Counted from the first letter of the stretch, positions 10,158-21,330 are shown. The stretch: 64,000 bases of DNA from Pythium myriotylum (GCA_023091665.1 JALJCQ010000030.1:746501-810500), one strand, 5' to 3'. The notes: a model not told the origin generated them from the letters alone. Made by a program: numbers and translations.

Positions 10158-12983
10158 ATGAAGAGCGCACTCGCGAGCGGCGACCATATTCGCCGCAAGG
10201 AGGTCCACTGCGCGGCGTCGCTGGCCGCCACGGCGAGCTGGAGCGCCGCGGACGGCGCCTCCGTCGACGCGCGCCAAGTCGTGGGCACGGTCGGCGCCAT
10301 CGAGCACGGCAATCTGCAGCAGCTGCTCGCGCCGGCGAGGGGGACCTTCCGCATCTTGACGCGCGAGCAGCTCGAGACGCTGCTCGCGCACGCCAACGGG
10401 GAGGCCGACGGAGGGGACGAGAGCAATGGGAACGGCGCCAAGCCCGCCGCGACCGTGCCGATCGCGTATGTGGAGTACTGTATCCATCCGCTCATGAACG
10501 GCCGCACGTGCATGATGTGTCTCGCGCTGGTCGATGAGAATGAAGACGAGCTGGACGACGAGCGGCGGTCAGTGAATGTTGTCTCGCATGGCCAAATGCT
10601 GCGGCTCAACGTCGAAGAAGCGAGTGCGTAGTCGGGTGAACGCGAGGACGAGTTGGAGCGCCAGATCTGACTGTTGTGTGTGTGTGTGGTTGAATCTTCA
10701 GAAAAATTTGACTCGGCTAACATCAAACGGCAGCTCGACAAGCAGAAACTGTCACTCGTTCTCGATCTGGACCACACGCTGCTGCATGCTGTGCGGGTAG
10801 AGGACCTCACGGGTGAGGTACCTAAGTCAGGTACGGGAAAGTGTACCGGTGCCCTCAGTGTACGTTGGACCTCAAATGGCTTCATCTCGGTCCAGACGAC
10901 ATCCATTTCTTTTACATTCCCGGCCTCCCCAACCAACACGTTGTGAAGTTGCGACCGCATCTCTCGGAGTTTCTTGAGGAGCTGTCGGTCAAGTACGACT
11001 TGTTCATTTACACACACGGCACTCGAACGTACGCAGAGCAGATTGCCCGGATCATTGATCCCAATGATAAATTCTTCCAGCACCGGATCGTCGCGCGAAC
11101 AGACACTCCCGACATGTTGCACAAATCGCTAAAACTGTTGTTCCCATCGAGTGACGACTCGATGATTTTGGTATTGGATGATCGAATTGATGTGTGGAAG
11201 GTACGATTTTCGATACTACTGAGATGTTTTGTGGGAAGATCTGGATGAGTAATCTTTATTTGTTGTAGGAGAATGAGAGCAACGTGTTTTTGATTGAACC
11301 GTACCATTACTTCAATAGCACGCGAGAGATCAACAACGCCTCGGGCAGTGGTGTGCTCGAGTTCGAAGAAGGTTCAGCGTCGGACGATCATCTTTGCCAC
11401 GCGAAGCGTGTTCTAACGGTACGAGGGTCTCATTCACTAGCCATTTGATGTTGTGCTGAAGGGGCATCGCGCTACTATTATTATCAACGCAGGAAGTGCA
11501 TGCTGCGTTTTATGGCCAAGGAAGCAAATCGATCACGGTTGAGGACCAAATGTCGGGTAAAGGTGGAGACGTCAAGCGAATTCTGACTGAGGTATGTCTG
11601 CCTTGCTGTCTATTCACCATTTTTTTGTGACCTCTTTTGCATCGCTCTGCAGCACAAGAAGACGATTTTGACCGGCTGCAACATTGTCTTCAGCGGACTC
11701 TTCCCACTACAAGGCCCACGAAAGCCCGAATCACACTATCTCTGGCGCTTGGCTGTTGAGCTCGGTGCGACCGCTAGCATGACAATGGAAAATTTTCCGA
11801 TGACCCACCTCGTGATCCATCCGGGAAGACTCGAGACACAAAAGCACAATCAAGCAAGAGCGATGCCTGGTGTTATTGTCGTCGTTCCGGAGTGGATGCT
11901 CAAGAGTGCACGGATATGGAAGCGAGCGCCCGAGACAGATTTCCTCGCGGATGAATGGAAAGCGAAACTCGCTCGCCACGCCGCACAGAAAAAGGCGGCA
12001 GCAGAGGCAGCGGCAGCAGCTCAGGCTGCTGCTGCAGCCCCTCCGAGTTCCCCAAACCCAGACAACACGACAGAGAATGAGGCGGGCCCAAAGTCAGTTG
12101 AAGGCAATGGAGGTGAAGAGTGCGAGGAAAAAGGTGTTACGCCAGAGAGTACTCAGCCTAATGGTGCGCCAACCCGAGTCGACCGCCCACCACCTGTTCC
12201 TATTCTCATGAAGGAGTCTCGAGTTGTTCATGTCGCTGACAATGCTGACGACAATCCGCCAAAGGAGAAGAAGAAGTCGGTTACGTTCTCGGCGGAAGTC
12301 GACGAAGCTGAAACCCAACGTGCGTTGGAAGCCAAGAAAGTAGCCGAGACAAATGGAGCTCCTTCTGGCACTCTATCGACTGGACCTAGGAGGCCGTTGC
12401 GAAGAGTGATCGGAGGCCGGCCTGTGGCTGTGCCTCGAGTACCAGAGAATCGTGGCGTGGTTGCGAGTGGTGGGACGTTCGACTTCCTCTCGAAGATCTC
12501 GCAACTGGGAGCTACCAAGAGGCCAGCTGCTCCTCCAGTCACTGCAGCTCCAACTCCTGCCCCCGCTCCGTCCGCAGCTCCCACAGCACCAGTCAAGGAG
12601 CCTGCAAAGGTGAGACCATCACTACATTTTAGTGGCTGTGTATGCTGAACTCCAAGGTTTCCATGCGTGTAGGATATTGACGACGCCTTCTTACGGCTCA
12701 TCGAAGCTGAGGAAGAAGAGACGGCTCAGGAGCGGAAGCGGAAGCGGTCGTCCACAGACCTCAAGGACCAGCTCGCAAACCGGCGGCTAAAGCGTGAGAA
12801 AACCGGCACTGCCAATGCACAAGCATCATCAAACACCACAGAGAATGGTGGTGAAGAAGAAGAAGACGACGAGGATGTACGTGGTGCATGCAACCATCTA
12901 TTAGGCTTGTCTGTGCGGAATCTGAGTTTGGTCATCTTGAGCAGCTCGATGACCTTGAGGCCGAGTTTCTGGATGACCTGTAA
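10158..12983 (+). CDS. RNA polymerase II CTD phosphatase, FCP1 type (8 exons)
   Basis: Exons: 10158-10623, 10702-10812, 10842-11200, 11269-11418, 11493-11591, 11653-12609, 12673-12876, 12945-12983; 794 residues. The FCPH catalytic motif DLDHT is at residues 177-181, followed by a CPQC pair, KLRPHLSEFLEEL, YTHGTRTYAEQIA and ILVLDDRIDVWKENE. A BRCT domain covers about 396-490 (ILTGCNIVFSGLFP ... PEWMLKSARIW). A low-complexity Ala/Pro region and a basic KRKR patch follow. The last exon encodes LDDLEAEFLDDL, like the acidic hydrophobic tail that FCP1 uses to bind TFIIF. It removes phosphate from the Pol II CTD in the nucleus. The frame change between exons 2 and 3 needs a 29 nt intron (10813-10841) or a sequence error. 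Confidence 0.88.
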
Positions 12984-13375
12984 AGGTCCTTCAACAAGCC
13001 CGTGGCCACGTCCGACCTTGGGTGGACCTACAGAGGCAACTGAGACCTCCTTCCTTACCGTGTCCACCGCCCGTGACTTTGCCTGCGGGTCAATGTTGGA
13101 CTGGGTTGGTGTCGCAGGGTGTTGCGACCCACGTGCAAAAATTTTGGCGATGTTGAACCCACTGGTTCACCCTGAATTTTGATATCTCCCCAAAACCAAT
13201 TGTGAATTTGTGTAAATCGAGTAACGAAAACTATCCTAATAGTTGATATCTGGCCAGAGACGATACTCGCCGTTGAAGCGTTCCGTGTATGCTGTTCAAG
13301 AGGTCGTGAGACACAGGCAGCACTTCGCTTGATGGTTCCCTCCTCCCATTCCGACTTCTTCCATCTCTCTCCACC
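12984..13375. other. Intergenic between FCP1 and tetraspanin copy 3
   Basis: No gene is seen. CCCATTCCGACTTCTTCC around 13345-13362 is weakly initiator-like and lies just before the next start codon. Confidence 0.4.
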
Positions 13376-14383
13376 ATGAGCGCCTCCAAGGCCTTCTCGA
13401 CGGCGCTGCTCTTCTTCGTCAACTGCGTGCTGCTCGCGGCCGGCGCGCTCGTGCTCTACGGCAGCATCCACGCCAAGAACTCGGACTGGTTCGACGTGGC
13501 CGACTCGTACTGGGACGGCGCCGACTCGGTGCTCACGGGCTTCGAGGTCGTGGGCGGCGTGATTCTGGGCATCGCCGTGCTGGGCACGATCGCCACGCTG
13601 TGTCGCTGGCGCTTCGGGCTCCTGCTCTACGCGTTCGTCATCTTCCTCGTGCTCATTCTCTTCGTCGCCGTCGCGGTCTTCGGCTTCATCGTGCGCAACC
13701 GCGCGAACGACTGGAAGGGCAAGTCGTACCCCGCCGACAGCGACGAAAAGTCGCTCAAGCCCGAGTTCGACCGCGTCTACTGCTACGCGCAGGGCGCGTA
13801 CATCTGTAACGAGATGAACGTGACCGAGGCCGCGAGCATTTTCTTCCCGTCGGTCGCCAACTCGACGCTGCTCGCGTCGTTCAGCAGTCTCAAGGGCGTC
13901 AACGCCATGTGCGACGCCTTGCTCTCGTCGATCCCGTCGCTCAGCTCGGTCTGCTCGGGCTGCAAGCAGGCCAAGGACGCAGAGAACTTCACGTCCATCC
14001 TCGACTGGGCCAACGACAAGTGCCCACGCACGAGCCAGACGCTGCTCTGGTGCGGCACGTACCTTGGCTCGGGCGACGACTCATCCATCACAACGGGCAC
14101 GGCCCCGTACACGCAGTGCCGCCCCGAGTTCCTCAGCTACGTGAGCAGGACAGCGCGGACCGTCGCCGCCGCCAGTGTCAGCATCGCCTGTGGCGCGCTG
14201 CTCGTGATTATCTTCTCGTGCATCCTGCGTCGCCGTGAACGCGAGGACGAGTACAACAATGTCGCGTTCGCTGGAGGCAACACGATGGGAACCCCGCAGT
14301 ACCCGAACAACGCGTACAGCACGCCGCAAACAAGCCAGCCGCTCTACGGCAACCAACCCAACAACCTCTACAGCAAAGTCTAG
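13376..14383 (+). CDS. Tetraspanin-like membrane protein, copy 3
   Basis: Single exon, 335 residues. It has four membrane spans (about residues 7-30, 55-78, 84-108 and 265-290) and a large Cys-containing loop with the same landmarks as the pair at the window start: VYCYAQGAYIC, VCSGCKQAKDAENF, KCPRTSQTLLWC and TQCRPEF. Its tail is longer than in the tandem pair (about 45 residues) and rich in Asn, Tyr, Gln and Pro (PQYPNNAYSTPQTSQPLYG), possibly a cytosolic interaction segment. It is clearly homologous to, but much more diverged from, copies 1 and 2, so this is an older duplication. It converges on the SGYG-repeat gene with 83 bases between stops. Confidence 0.75.
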   Translation: MSASKAFSTALLFFVNCVLLAAGALVLYGSIHAKNSDWFDVADSYWDGADSVLTGFEVVGGVILGIAVLGTIATLCRWRFGLLLYAFVIFLVLILFVAVAVFGFIVRNRANDWKGKSYPADSDEKSLKPEFDRVYCYAQGAYICNEMNVTEAASIFFPSVANSTLLASFSSLKGVNAMCDALLSSIPSLSSVCSGCKQAKDAENFTSILDWANDKCPRTSQTLLWCGTYLGSGDDSSITTGTAPYTQCRPEFLSYVSRTARTVAAASVSIACGALLVIIFSCILRRREREDEYNNVAFAGGNTMGTPQYPNNAYSTPQTSQPLYGNQPNNLYSKV

Positions 14384-14466
14384 AGCTCGCACATCACCGA
14401 TAGGGTCCTAATCTATTCTCTAATATCAATGCGGTTTTTGATCTTCATCAACATGCGTACATATTA

Positions 14467-16164
14467 CTAGGACAGCGCTCGGGTGCTGAGCTCGGTGAGG
14501 ATTGCGTCCATGGATACGTAGCCCCTGCACTCGGGGTCGTAGATGGCCATCAGCGCCATGATCTGGTCAGCCACACGGGATGAGTTCGTCCAAGGAATGA
14601 AGTCTAGAGCGAAGTAGGAAACCCACCTGATCGTCTGTGAACACACACGAGAGGCCCAGCAGCGCTTCTTTCAAGTGAGGCTTGGGCATCTTGCCTTGGT
14701 CTGCAAGCTCACACCACATCAATGCCTTTGTCCCCACGTTGTATGACTGAGAGAACACTCACTTTGCTGTTCGTGCTTCTCAAAGTTCCGCTTGAGAGCC
14801 TGCAGTAATTCGGTGCGTTTGTGATATCGCTGCGCGATCGTCTTAGCAAATGCGTCGAGTAGCCTGTTCACATTCGACTCGCCCCCGACTGCCTTCAGTG
14901 CGCGTTGGTACTGTCGATCGAGATCTTCGTTGAGCTTGACAATGACCGAGGGCCGTTGTTTGAGCTGCTGCGGTTGAGTCATAGGTCTGGCGGGAGGAGG
15001 CGTGGGTGGCCTAGCCATGAACTCTCCGTACCCGCTGGCATTGTCGAAAGCTCCGTATCCAGATCTTGCGGACATGAAATCTCCGTACTGAATGCTCGCA
15101 TCCCCACCAAAGGCACTGTACTCTTGAGAATCGTTCGAGCGAGGACTCTCGTCCTCGTCTTGCGGTCTCGCTAGAAACTCCCCGTAGCCACTCGCTCCGC
15201 CGAATTCGCCGTAACCAGAACGCGGAGACATCCGTCGACCAGGAGCGCCCAGGAAATCTCCATATCCGCTTCCTGCGTCAAAGTCACCATACCCTGATCC
15301 CGACCCAATGCTTCTCTTCGGTTTCGACGGTGGTGCCGCAAACTCTCCATATCCACTTCCTCCTGCAAACTCCCCGTACCCGGACCGTGCAGACATGGGC
15401 TTGCTTAGGAACTCGCCGTATCCGCTCGCGTTATCAAACGCCCCGTATCCTGATCGAGCAGACATGGGCTTTGCAGCAAACTCACCGTATCCGCTGGCCC
15501 CGTCAAAAGCTCCGTATCCTGAAGCTTCAGAGGGCTTCGCGGCAAACTCACCATATCCGCTGGCCCCATCAAAGGCTCCGTATCCGGAAGCTTGTGAGGG
15601 TCGCGCCGCGAACTCGCCGTAGCCACTAGCACCGTCAAAGGCTCCATAGCCGGATCGACTAGATAGTGGCTTGGACTTGAACTCGCCGTATCCGCTTGCT
15701 CCGTCGAAAGCGCCGTATCCGGATCGGTTCGACATTTGCTCGGTCGGCCTCGTGGCTCTTACTTCCGATGCCTTGGGAGGCCGGTTGTCCTGGAAGGTGA
15801 CTCGTTTTTTGGTATCCTCTACGTGGGTCTGGTTGTTTGAGTGCCGAGCATTCGTCGCAGTTAGAGGGCCAGCAGGCGCGACCGCGGGTTGTCCCGCAAC
15901 TTCAAGTCCTCTCGTGAACGTCGTGCCGATGCGATCTTCCTCGTGGCGCAAGTGTCCGCTATACCCCAAGATCGGTGGGTTTCGTTTGCGCGGTTGCGAC
16001 TCGACTGCTGCTGGATCGTCAGGATCGTGCATCCACTTGGGAATGTACCCCGTGTACGCGTGCTCGGGCTGCGCAGCCTTCTTCATGTTGCGCCGCTCGG
16101 AAAGCGTTGGTGGAGGCACCTGCGGAGGCCAGGCTGCTGGAGTCGCTCCATAGCTACCACGCAT
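14467..16164 (-). CDS. SGYGxF tandem-repeat protein with degenerate EF-hand-like C-terminus
   Basis: Exons 16164-14763, 14700-14627 and 14562-14467 restore one frame of 523 residues. The N-terminal 110 residues carry TGYIPKWMHDPDDP and ILGYSGHLRHEEDRIG; GY-containing motifs of this kind recall proteins of axonemal microtubules such as the FAM166/CIMIP2 group, but this is only a resemblance. Residues ~125-390 are about nine near-perfect SGYGAFDGASGYGEF units, with Lys/Pro/Ser or Arg/Pro linkers. The C-terminal ~120 residues are helical and end in two EF-hand-like helix pairs (MPKPHLKEALLGLSCVFTDDQ, IMALMAIYDPECRGYVSMDAILTEL), with the second loop only partly able to bind calcium. An upstream start at 16209 is possible but adds residues before MRGSYG. 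Confidence 0.65.
14990..15745 (-). repeat. Minisatellite encoding SGYGAFDGASGYGEF units
   Basis: The coding sequence contains about a dozen copies of a TC(C)GGATACGG-like unit in alternating SGYGAF and SGYGEF blocks, with periods of roughly 70-90 bases. Synonymous differences between copies show that the protein repeat is kept under selection and has not just expanded recently. Confidence 0.75.
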
Positions 16165-16366
16165 CTTTTGGCGCTCAAACAGCAACTCAAAATGAGCAAC
16201 GACGACCAAGCCATCTCATAATAGACGATCGATAACGGCTGAGTGCATGGGAATGAGGAGAGTGCGTGAGCTGCTTATATTAGGGAAAAAGCCTTGGTGC
16301 TACTCACGATGGCGAGATGCAATACTATGTAGGTATCGGCTAGAACGCTCGCTCCTGTGCATGGCC

Positions 16367-18467
16367 TTACTCACACGCGAGCTTTGAGTCGAAGCTGCTA
16401 AGCGTGATCGCGAATGCTTGCAGAGGACAGAGCGGGAATCGGAAGTCCATAGTAAAGAGGTCTTTACCCACACGGCCAAACTGCAGTACGATGGTCTCTT
16501 GGTCATCGGGAGTGACGAGCTGGAAGTTCTTGACTGAAGCCATGGTCACGCGCCCGTTAAAGTTGAGCACGAAGGCGCAGACCTGGTCATTCCACCGCGG
16601 GGGCTTGTTGATGAGGTACGTGAGGTTGGTGTGGTCCTGCTCCTTGCACTTGCTCAGCATCTCGTCCTCTTTCGTGAGCGGACGCCACACGACACGCGTG
16701 CCGTCCTCGCGCACGCGAGGCACACACACTTTCATCTTGCGCGGCCCACGCTGTCCTAGTACGTTAGGTGCGTACATGACCGAGCCAAGCTCCTGGCGGA
16801 TGCCGGCCGGGTTCGACGTGATTGTGTGTTGGTCGGCGTGCTTTGGATTCGAACCGCTGTCGTAGATTGAGAATTCCGTGCCGAAGAAGTTGGCACGTAG
16901 CTTACCCAAAAAGTTTTCTGTGCCATGGCGAGAGAGATCACCGCGCTGCATTGAAATGAGGTAGTTGCTCGTGCGGTTTTGCGGTCGTTTCTTGGCCGTG
17001 AGCAGGAAGCGGTCGCCTTCTTTCATGTACAGACAATACTCCGGGAACATTTTGTTTGCACCGGACTTGTTGCGCTCAATGTAGCACTCTACAACGTCGT
17101 AAGCCTTGGGCACTGGTCGCATGAGGAAGGCGCGCATATCTGTAATGTCGAGCTTGGGCTTCTTCACGGGTGCCGCGCGAGTCTTCGAAGAGTTAGGGTC
17201 GTATGTCGTCGCGGCGTTATCGTCATTGCGTTCATCATCTGAAGACACGTCGGACGACGCCGAGCGTGAACGTGAGCGTGATCGGGACCGCGATCGAGAG
17301 CGGGAACGTCCACGACCAGCTTTTGTAGTACCTCCACGGCCTCCGCGACGATCCCCATCCTCTTCGTCATCACGACCTCGACCTCCACTATAAGCACTCA
17401 GGGAAGTTCAGTGAGATGCTACTTCGAGATCCCATCCGACGCAAAAGAGACCAACCTGCGCTTACTGGACTTGGGCGGCTCGCTGTCCTTGTCATTCTTT
17501 TCGCGGCGTCGGTCTCCGTAATCGTCAGCGTCTCGTCCATTCGATGGTCCGCGACCACCACGACCTCCTCGCCCACTGTCGCGGTCATCCCACCCTCGCT
17601 CGCGTTCTCTGTCACGCTCACGGTCGCGGTTGCGATCTCTGTCGGATGAGCGGTCCGAGCGATCGCGGTCACGTTCCCGGTCTCGCTCGCGCTCACGTTC
17701 GCGGTCTCGTTCACGGTCTCGCTCACGGTCGCGCTCTGAGTCGCCGCGACCACCTCGTGGATCCCGCTCTCGCTCGCGTTCAGAGCGATCACGGTCTCTG
17801 TCTCGGTCACTGCCTCGACCCCCGCGTTCGCGATCGCGATCGCTGTCACGACTGCTACTGCGGCTATCCCAGTCTTTGTCACGATTGCTTCCTTGGCGTC
17901 GCGGAGGACCTCGACGGTCGTCGTCATCGTCTCCGTGACTGCCACGTCGGGAGTATCCGCGGCGAGGCGGTTCGTCGTCTTCATCGTCATCGCGGCCAAA
18001 TCGCCTAAAGTATTCAAGCGAATATCAGCCATCGAGCATCCTAAGATCGACGTCCTACTCACGATGGCTTGTCGTCGATGTCCATTGACCGCGGCGCCGA
18101 GTATTGCTTTGGCAATGAAGTGCGAACGACACCTGGACATATCCAGAGTGGCTCGAGGTTAGTTCCTCATCGCAAACAATAAACTACAACTCTTCTTACC
18201 TCCGTTCATACGCTCCTGTAGCTTCTTCTTCTGCAAATCACGCTGTTGCTGAATCACACTAGATCTGGAGCCCGACAAGTAGTCGCCTCCACCGTCGAGC
18301 GCCTCGATGTCGTCGTCGTCCTTGAGTGCGTTTGGATGGGCCGACTTGCGCTTGTCGTCCAGCGTCAACGACTCGACGGCGTCCGAGACATCGTCATCTC
18401 GCGAGCCGCCGCGGCGACCTGATTTGCCTCGCCCTTCATCGTCGAAGGCTGCGTCGCTCATAAACAT
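16367..18467 (-). CDS. Tubby-like protein with long Arg/Asp/Glu/Ser N-terminus (4 exons)
   Basis: Exons 18467-18200, 18132-18063, 18004-17456 and 17387-16367, all with GT-AG introns and consistent phase; 635 residues (a second ATG at 18461 is possible). Residues 1-90 are acidic and end in a basic QQQRDLQKKKLQERM helix like the one seen near the start of animal Tubby proteins. Residues ~115-360 are an RD/RE/RS-rich low-complexity domain. The C-terminal ~260 residues are a full Tubby domain: MRPVPKAYDVVECYIERNK, KKRPQNRTSNYLIS (the phosphoinositide-binding strand), NFFGTEFSIYDSG, MKVCVPRV, LINKPPRWND, NFNGRVTMASVKNFQLV and the hallmark C-terminus FAITLSSFDSKLACE. Tubby proteins bind PI(4,5)P2 and carry cargo to cilia or the nucleus. 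Confidence 0.88.
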
Positions 18468-18954
18468 GGTGAACCTCCTCCTCCTCGGTGCTTATCGTCC
18501 GTGCTCGGAAAAGCCTCAAGCAAAACGACTTCTAACGCTGTCGACGCGCCTTGCCACCGCCAGGCAGCCCAGACTCGGCGCGTAAAGGCAGCCCCCTGTC
18601 CCTTCGTCGCTAATATTAGCCCACCAGCCTCCATCCTCCTCCGCCCTCAGTCGGTTTTTCCATATCCAACAGCGATAAGAGCATCGTTGCCAAAAATGAG
18701 CTGCTCGCGAGCTTCCAGATGGCTACACTCTCATTTTCAAATCTCGCAATCTAACCTCTACAATCCTCAAAATTACATTTCTAGCATAGACTCAATTCAC
18801 GTCAATTCATTTGGCTGCAATTCACGTCGCGTGAATTGCACCTGGCCTTTCACACCGTGAGCGGACATTGATACGAGCCATCACCACGAAGGGGGGAACG
18901 CTCCTCCCTGGATCTCTCTCTCTCTCTCTCTCCACGTCCCTGTCTCTCGCCGCC
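18468..18954. other. Divergent promoter region, Tubby / proline-rich gene
   Basis: 487 bases separate two divergent starts. It contains a CT-rich tract at 18913-18933 directly before the right-hand start. No gene is seen. Confidence 0.5.
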
Positions 18955-21330
18955 ATGCAGGCGCCCGGCCGCCGCAAGAGCTCGGCCGCCACCGAGAGCG
19001 AGGCGCGGCTGGGCGAGCCGCGCAGCTCGAGCCGATCCAAGTCGGCGACCAAGCGCCCGAGCGGCGAGCCGGCCGCGCGCTCCGGCTCGCAGCCCAAGCA
19101 GCGCGGCGCCGGCACGCGCTCGGCCAGCGCCGGCAAGGGCTCGGCCGACAAGGCGCCCACGCAGACGCCGTTCGAGGCCGCGCTCGCGCGGATGCGCAAG
19201 GCGGCGCAGGGCAAGACCGACGAGCAGCTCGAGCTCTTGCTCCAGCAATTGCTGCAGCAGCGGCAGTTTGAAGACGCCGCGTATCTGATCGCAGCCTCGC
19301 CGGCGCTCGACGCCAAGTACAAGACCGCGGACGTGATCCGCTTGCTGCTCGACATCAAGCAGTTCGACAAGGCCGCGCAGCTGATCCGCGATATGAAGCT
19401 GCAGTCCAACCAGCTCCTCGTCACGCTCTTCATCAAGGAGCTCGTGCGCGCGTCGCTCTTCCAGGCCGCCGTGCGATACGCGCAGGAGATGGTCCAGAAT
19501 TTTGGCAAGAAAGATCTGCCGAGAGACGAGGCGCGACCGTCCTGGACCCCGCAGGCGTTGATCCAAGCCATGATTCGCGCGCAGCAATTCCGCTCCGCGC
19601 TCAAGTATGCCAAGCAGTTTGATCTGCTCGACGTGTTCCCGCCGGCGCAACTCATCGCGAGCATGTTTGAAGTGCGCGCCTGGGAAGAGGCCGTATCGAG
19701 TGTGCTTGAGTTTCGGTTATTCAAGGACTTCCCACTCGAGCTGCTCGTCCAGAAGCTATTAGAGCATCGCCAATGGAGTAATGCCGTCAAGTGCATCAAC
19801 AAGCTACCGACACAAGAAGCAATCGACAAGGCCTACGAGGTGTTGGTGAGGGAGTCAGCGCGCGTTGGGGACTTCGTCACGTCGTTGCGGTATCTTCGCG
19901 AGTTCAAGCTCGACCAACCTGAAACACATGGTCTCTTGCTGAAGTACTTCGTGGACTGTACGATTGCCCACGGTGAACTTTACAAAGCCATCAAATACTC
20001 TATCAAGTTCGGCTTGAACCTTCCTCCTCCAGATGCCGAAGAGACTGGGGAGAAATCGGTCTATGATACTGAGCTACTGATCCGCAAAGCCATTGAGTGC
20101 GGCCAGTTGCATGTTGCTGAGACGTACATCAAAAAGCTCAAGCTCAGGGATCAGTTTGCAAATGAGCTGGAGCTCATCAAAAAGCAGCAGGAGCGCATGC
20201 TCGACGAGTTCCATCAGTTCATGGCGGCACGGTCGATGCAGTACAACCACCCACATGTTCAAAACGAACTGGCATCCATTCTTGGAGACTATGCGAAAGA
20301 AGAAAAAGTGGATCAACTCGTAGAGGCCGAGGTTGTGCTTTCTGTAGAAGAGGAGATCATTCCCCGAAAGCCGCGAAAGGCGCCTGAAGATGCTACGGCA
20401 GAAGTACAAGACCTCATGGCTCGACTGGCGGCTCCGAGTCAAGCTCCTTCAGTGGAAGAAGCTCCCCGAAAAGCTAGCCGTTTTAGCTTCGCTCGTGCTG
20501 ACTCCGATATTGCTGCAACGCCGACACAACCCTCTCAGACTCAAACGGTTGCGTCACGCCCTCCACCACCACCAGGTCTGACACCCGCGCTAGCATCCCC
20601 GGCTCCTCAGTCCTCAGATCCAGCACTAGCTCCGACCTTCAATTTTGCCCAGTTCGCAGCGACACTCCAACCTGGATCCATCGGTCTTGCTGGCCAGGGC
20701 GGACCTGCACCTCCTTCACAACCTCCTCAACCGCCTCAAGGACTGTCTCACCTCTTTCCTCACCAAGCTCCGCCACAGCCAAATGGCTCGAGAACGACTG
20801 GATTCTACCCGCCGCCACCTCCGCAGCAGCAGCAACAATTTGGTGGTGTTCAGAGTCAACATGGCTTTCCTGGACCTCCTCCTCCGCCACCACCTCAACA
20901 GTCCATGCCGATGTACTACCAGTCCCCACAGCAGGGATTCCAGCACTCCGCACCACCTCCCAATAGCTCGATGCATCCACCTCCACCGCCGCCAAATGGC
21001 TCGATTGGCCCAATGCCTCCCCAATTTCATGGCTCAAGCGGCGGGAACCCGAGCGGCAGCTTCGACATCTCGTCTTTGGCAATGCAGTTCCACGCGCGCC
21101 CTCAAGCACCGAGCTTTGGGAACTCGTTCGCGCCTCCTCCGCCAGGCCAGTTCGGCCAGGGTGCACCACCACCCCCGCCTATGCCTCCGGGTATCCCTGG
21201 TGGGTTGTTCCCGTCGATGGGGCCTCCCATGCAGGCCTACCCTCCTCCACCTCCGCCTCAGCCACAGTTTTCTTTCAAGCCAAGTGTGAGCTATACGTCT
21301 GTTACGACGACTCGTCAGAAGAAGGCGTGA
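18955..21330 (+). CDS. Helical-repeat protein with proline/glutamine-rich C-terminus, unknown function
   Basis: Single exon, 791 residues from the ATG at 18955, which follows a CT-rich leader and a GCCGCC context; the frame is open upstream but that part is low complexity. Residues ~1-75 are Ser/Arg/Gly-rich and probably disordered. Residues ~80-430 are an alpha-helical solenoid of paired helices (QLELLLQQLLQQRQFEDAAY, VIRLLLDIKQFDKAAQLIRD, ALIQAMIRAQQFRSALKYAK, LLVQKLLEHRQWSNAVKCIN), recalling TPR/PPR-like or exonuclease-associated helical repeats. Residues ~440-520 are charged. The last ~270 residues are Pro/Gln/Gly rich with many PPPPP runs, typical of profilin-, SH3- or RNP-granule-binding tails. 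I do not recognise the family. It converges on SDE2. Confidence 0.7.
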   Translation: MQAPGRRKSSAATESEARLGEPRSSSRSKSATKRPSGEPAARSGSQPKQRGAGTRSASAGKGSADKAPTQTPFEAALARMRKAAQGKTDEQLELLLQQLLQQRQFEDAAYLIAASPALDAKYKTADVIRLLLDIKQFDKAAQLIRDMKLQSNQLLVTLFIKELVRASLFQAAVRYAQEMVQNFGKKDLPRDEARPSWTPQALIQAMIRAQQFRSALKYAKQFDLLDVFPPAQLIASMFEVRAWEEAVSSVLEFRLFKDFPLELLVQKLLEHRQWSNAVKCINKLPTQEAIDKAYEVLVRESARVGDFVTSLRYLREFKLDQPETHGLLLKYFVDCTIAHGELYKAIKYSIKFGLNLPPPDAEETGEKSVYDTELLIRKAIECGQLHVAETYIKKLKLRDQFANELELIKKQQERMLDEFHQFMAARSMQYNHPHVQNELASILGDYAKEEKVDQLVEAEVVLSVEEEIIPRKPRKAPEDATAEVQDLMARLAAPSQAPSVEEAPRKASRFSFARADSDIAATPTQPSQTQTVASRPPPPPGLTPALASPAPQSSDPALAPTFNFAQFAATLQPGSIGLAGQGGPAPPSQPPQPPQGLSHLFPHQAPPQPNGSRTTGFYPPPPPQQQQQFGGVQSQHGFPGPPPPPPPQQSMPMYYQSPQQGFQHSAPPPNSSMHPPPPPPNGSIGPMPPQFHGSSGGNPSGSFDISSLAMQFHARPQAPSFGNSFAPPPPGQFGQGAPPPPPMPPGIPGGLFPSMGPPMQAYPPPPPPQPQFSFKPSVSYTSVTTTRQKKA

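Noticed and set aside
17630..17938. Plus-strand ORF rich in SRSRSR, like an SR splicing factor
   Set aside because: Antisense of the RD/RE exon of the Tubby-like gene; the minus frame is the one that splices into a complete Tubby protein.
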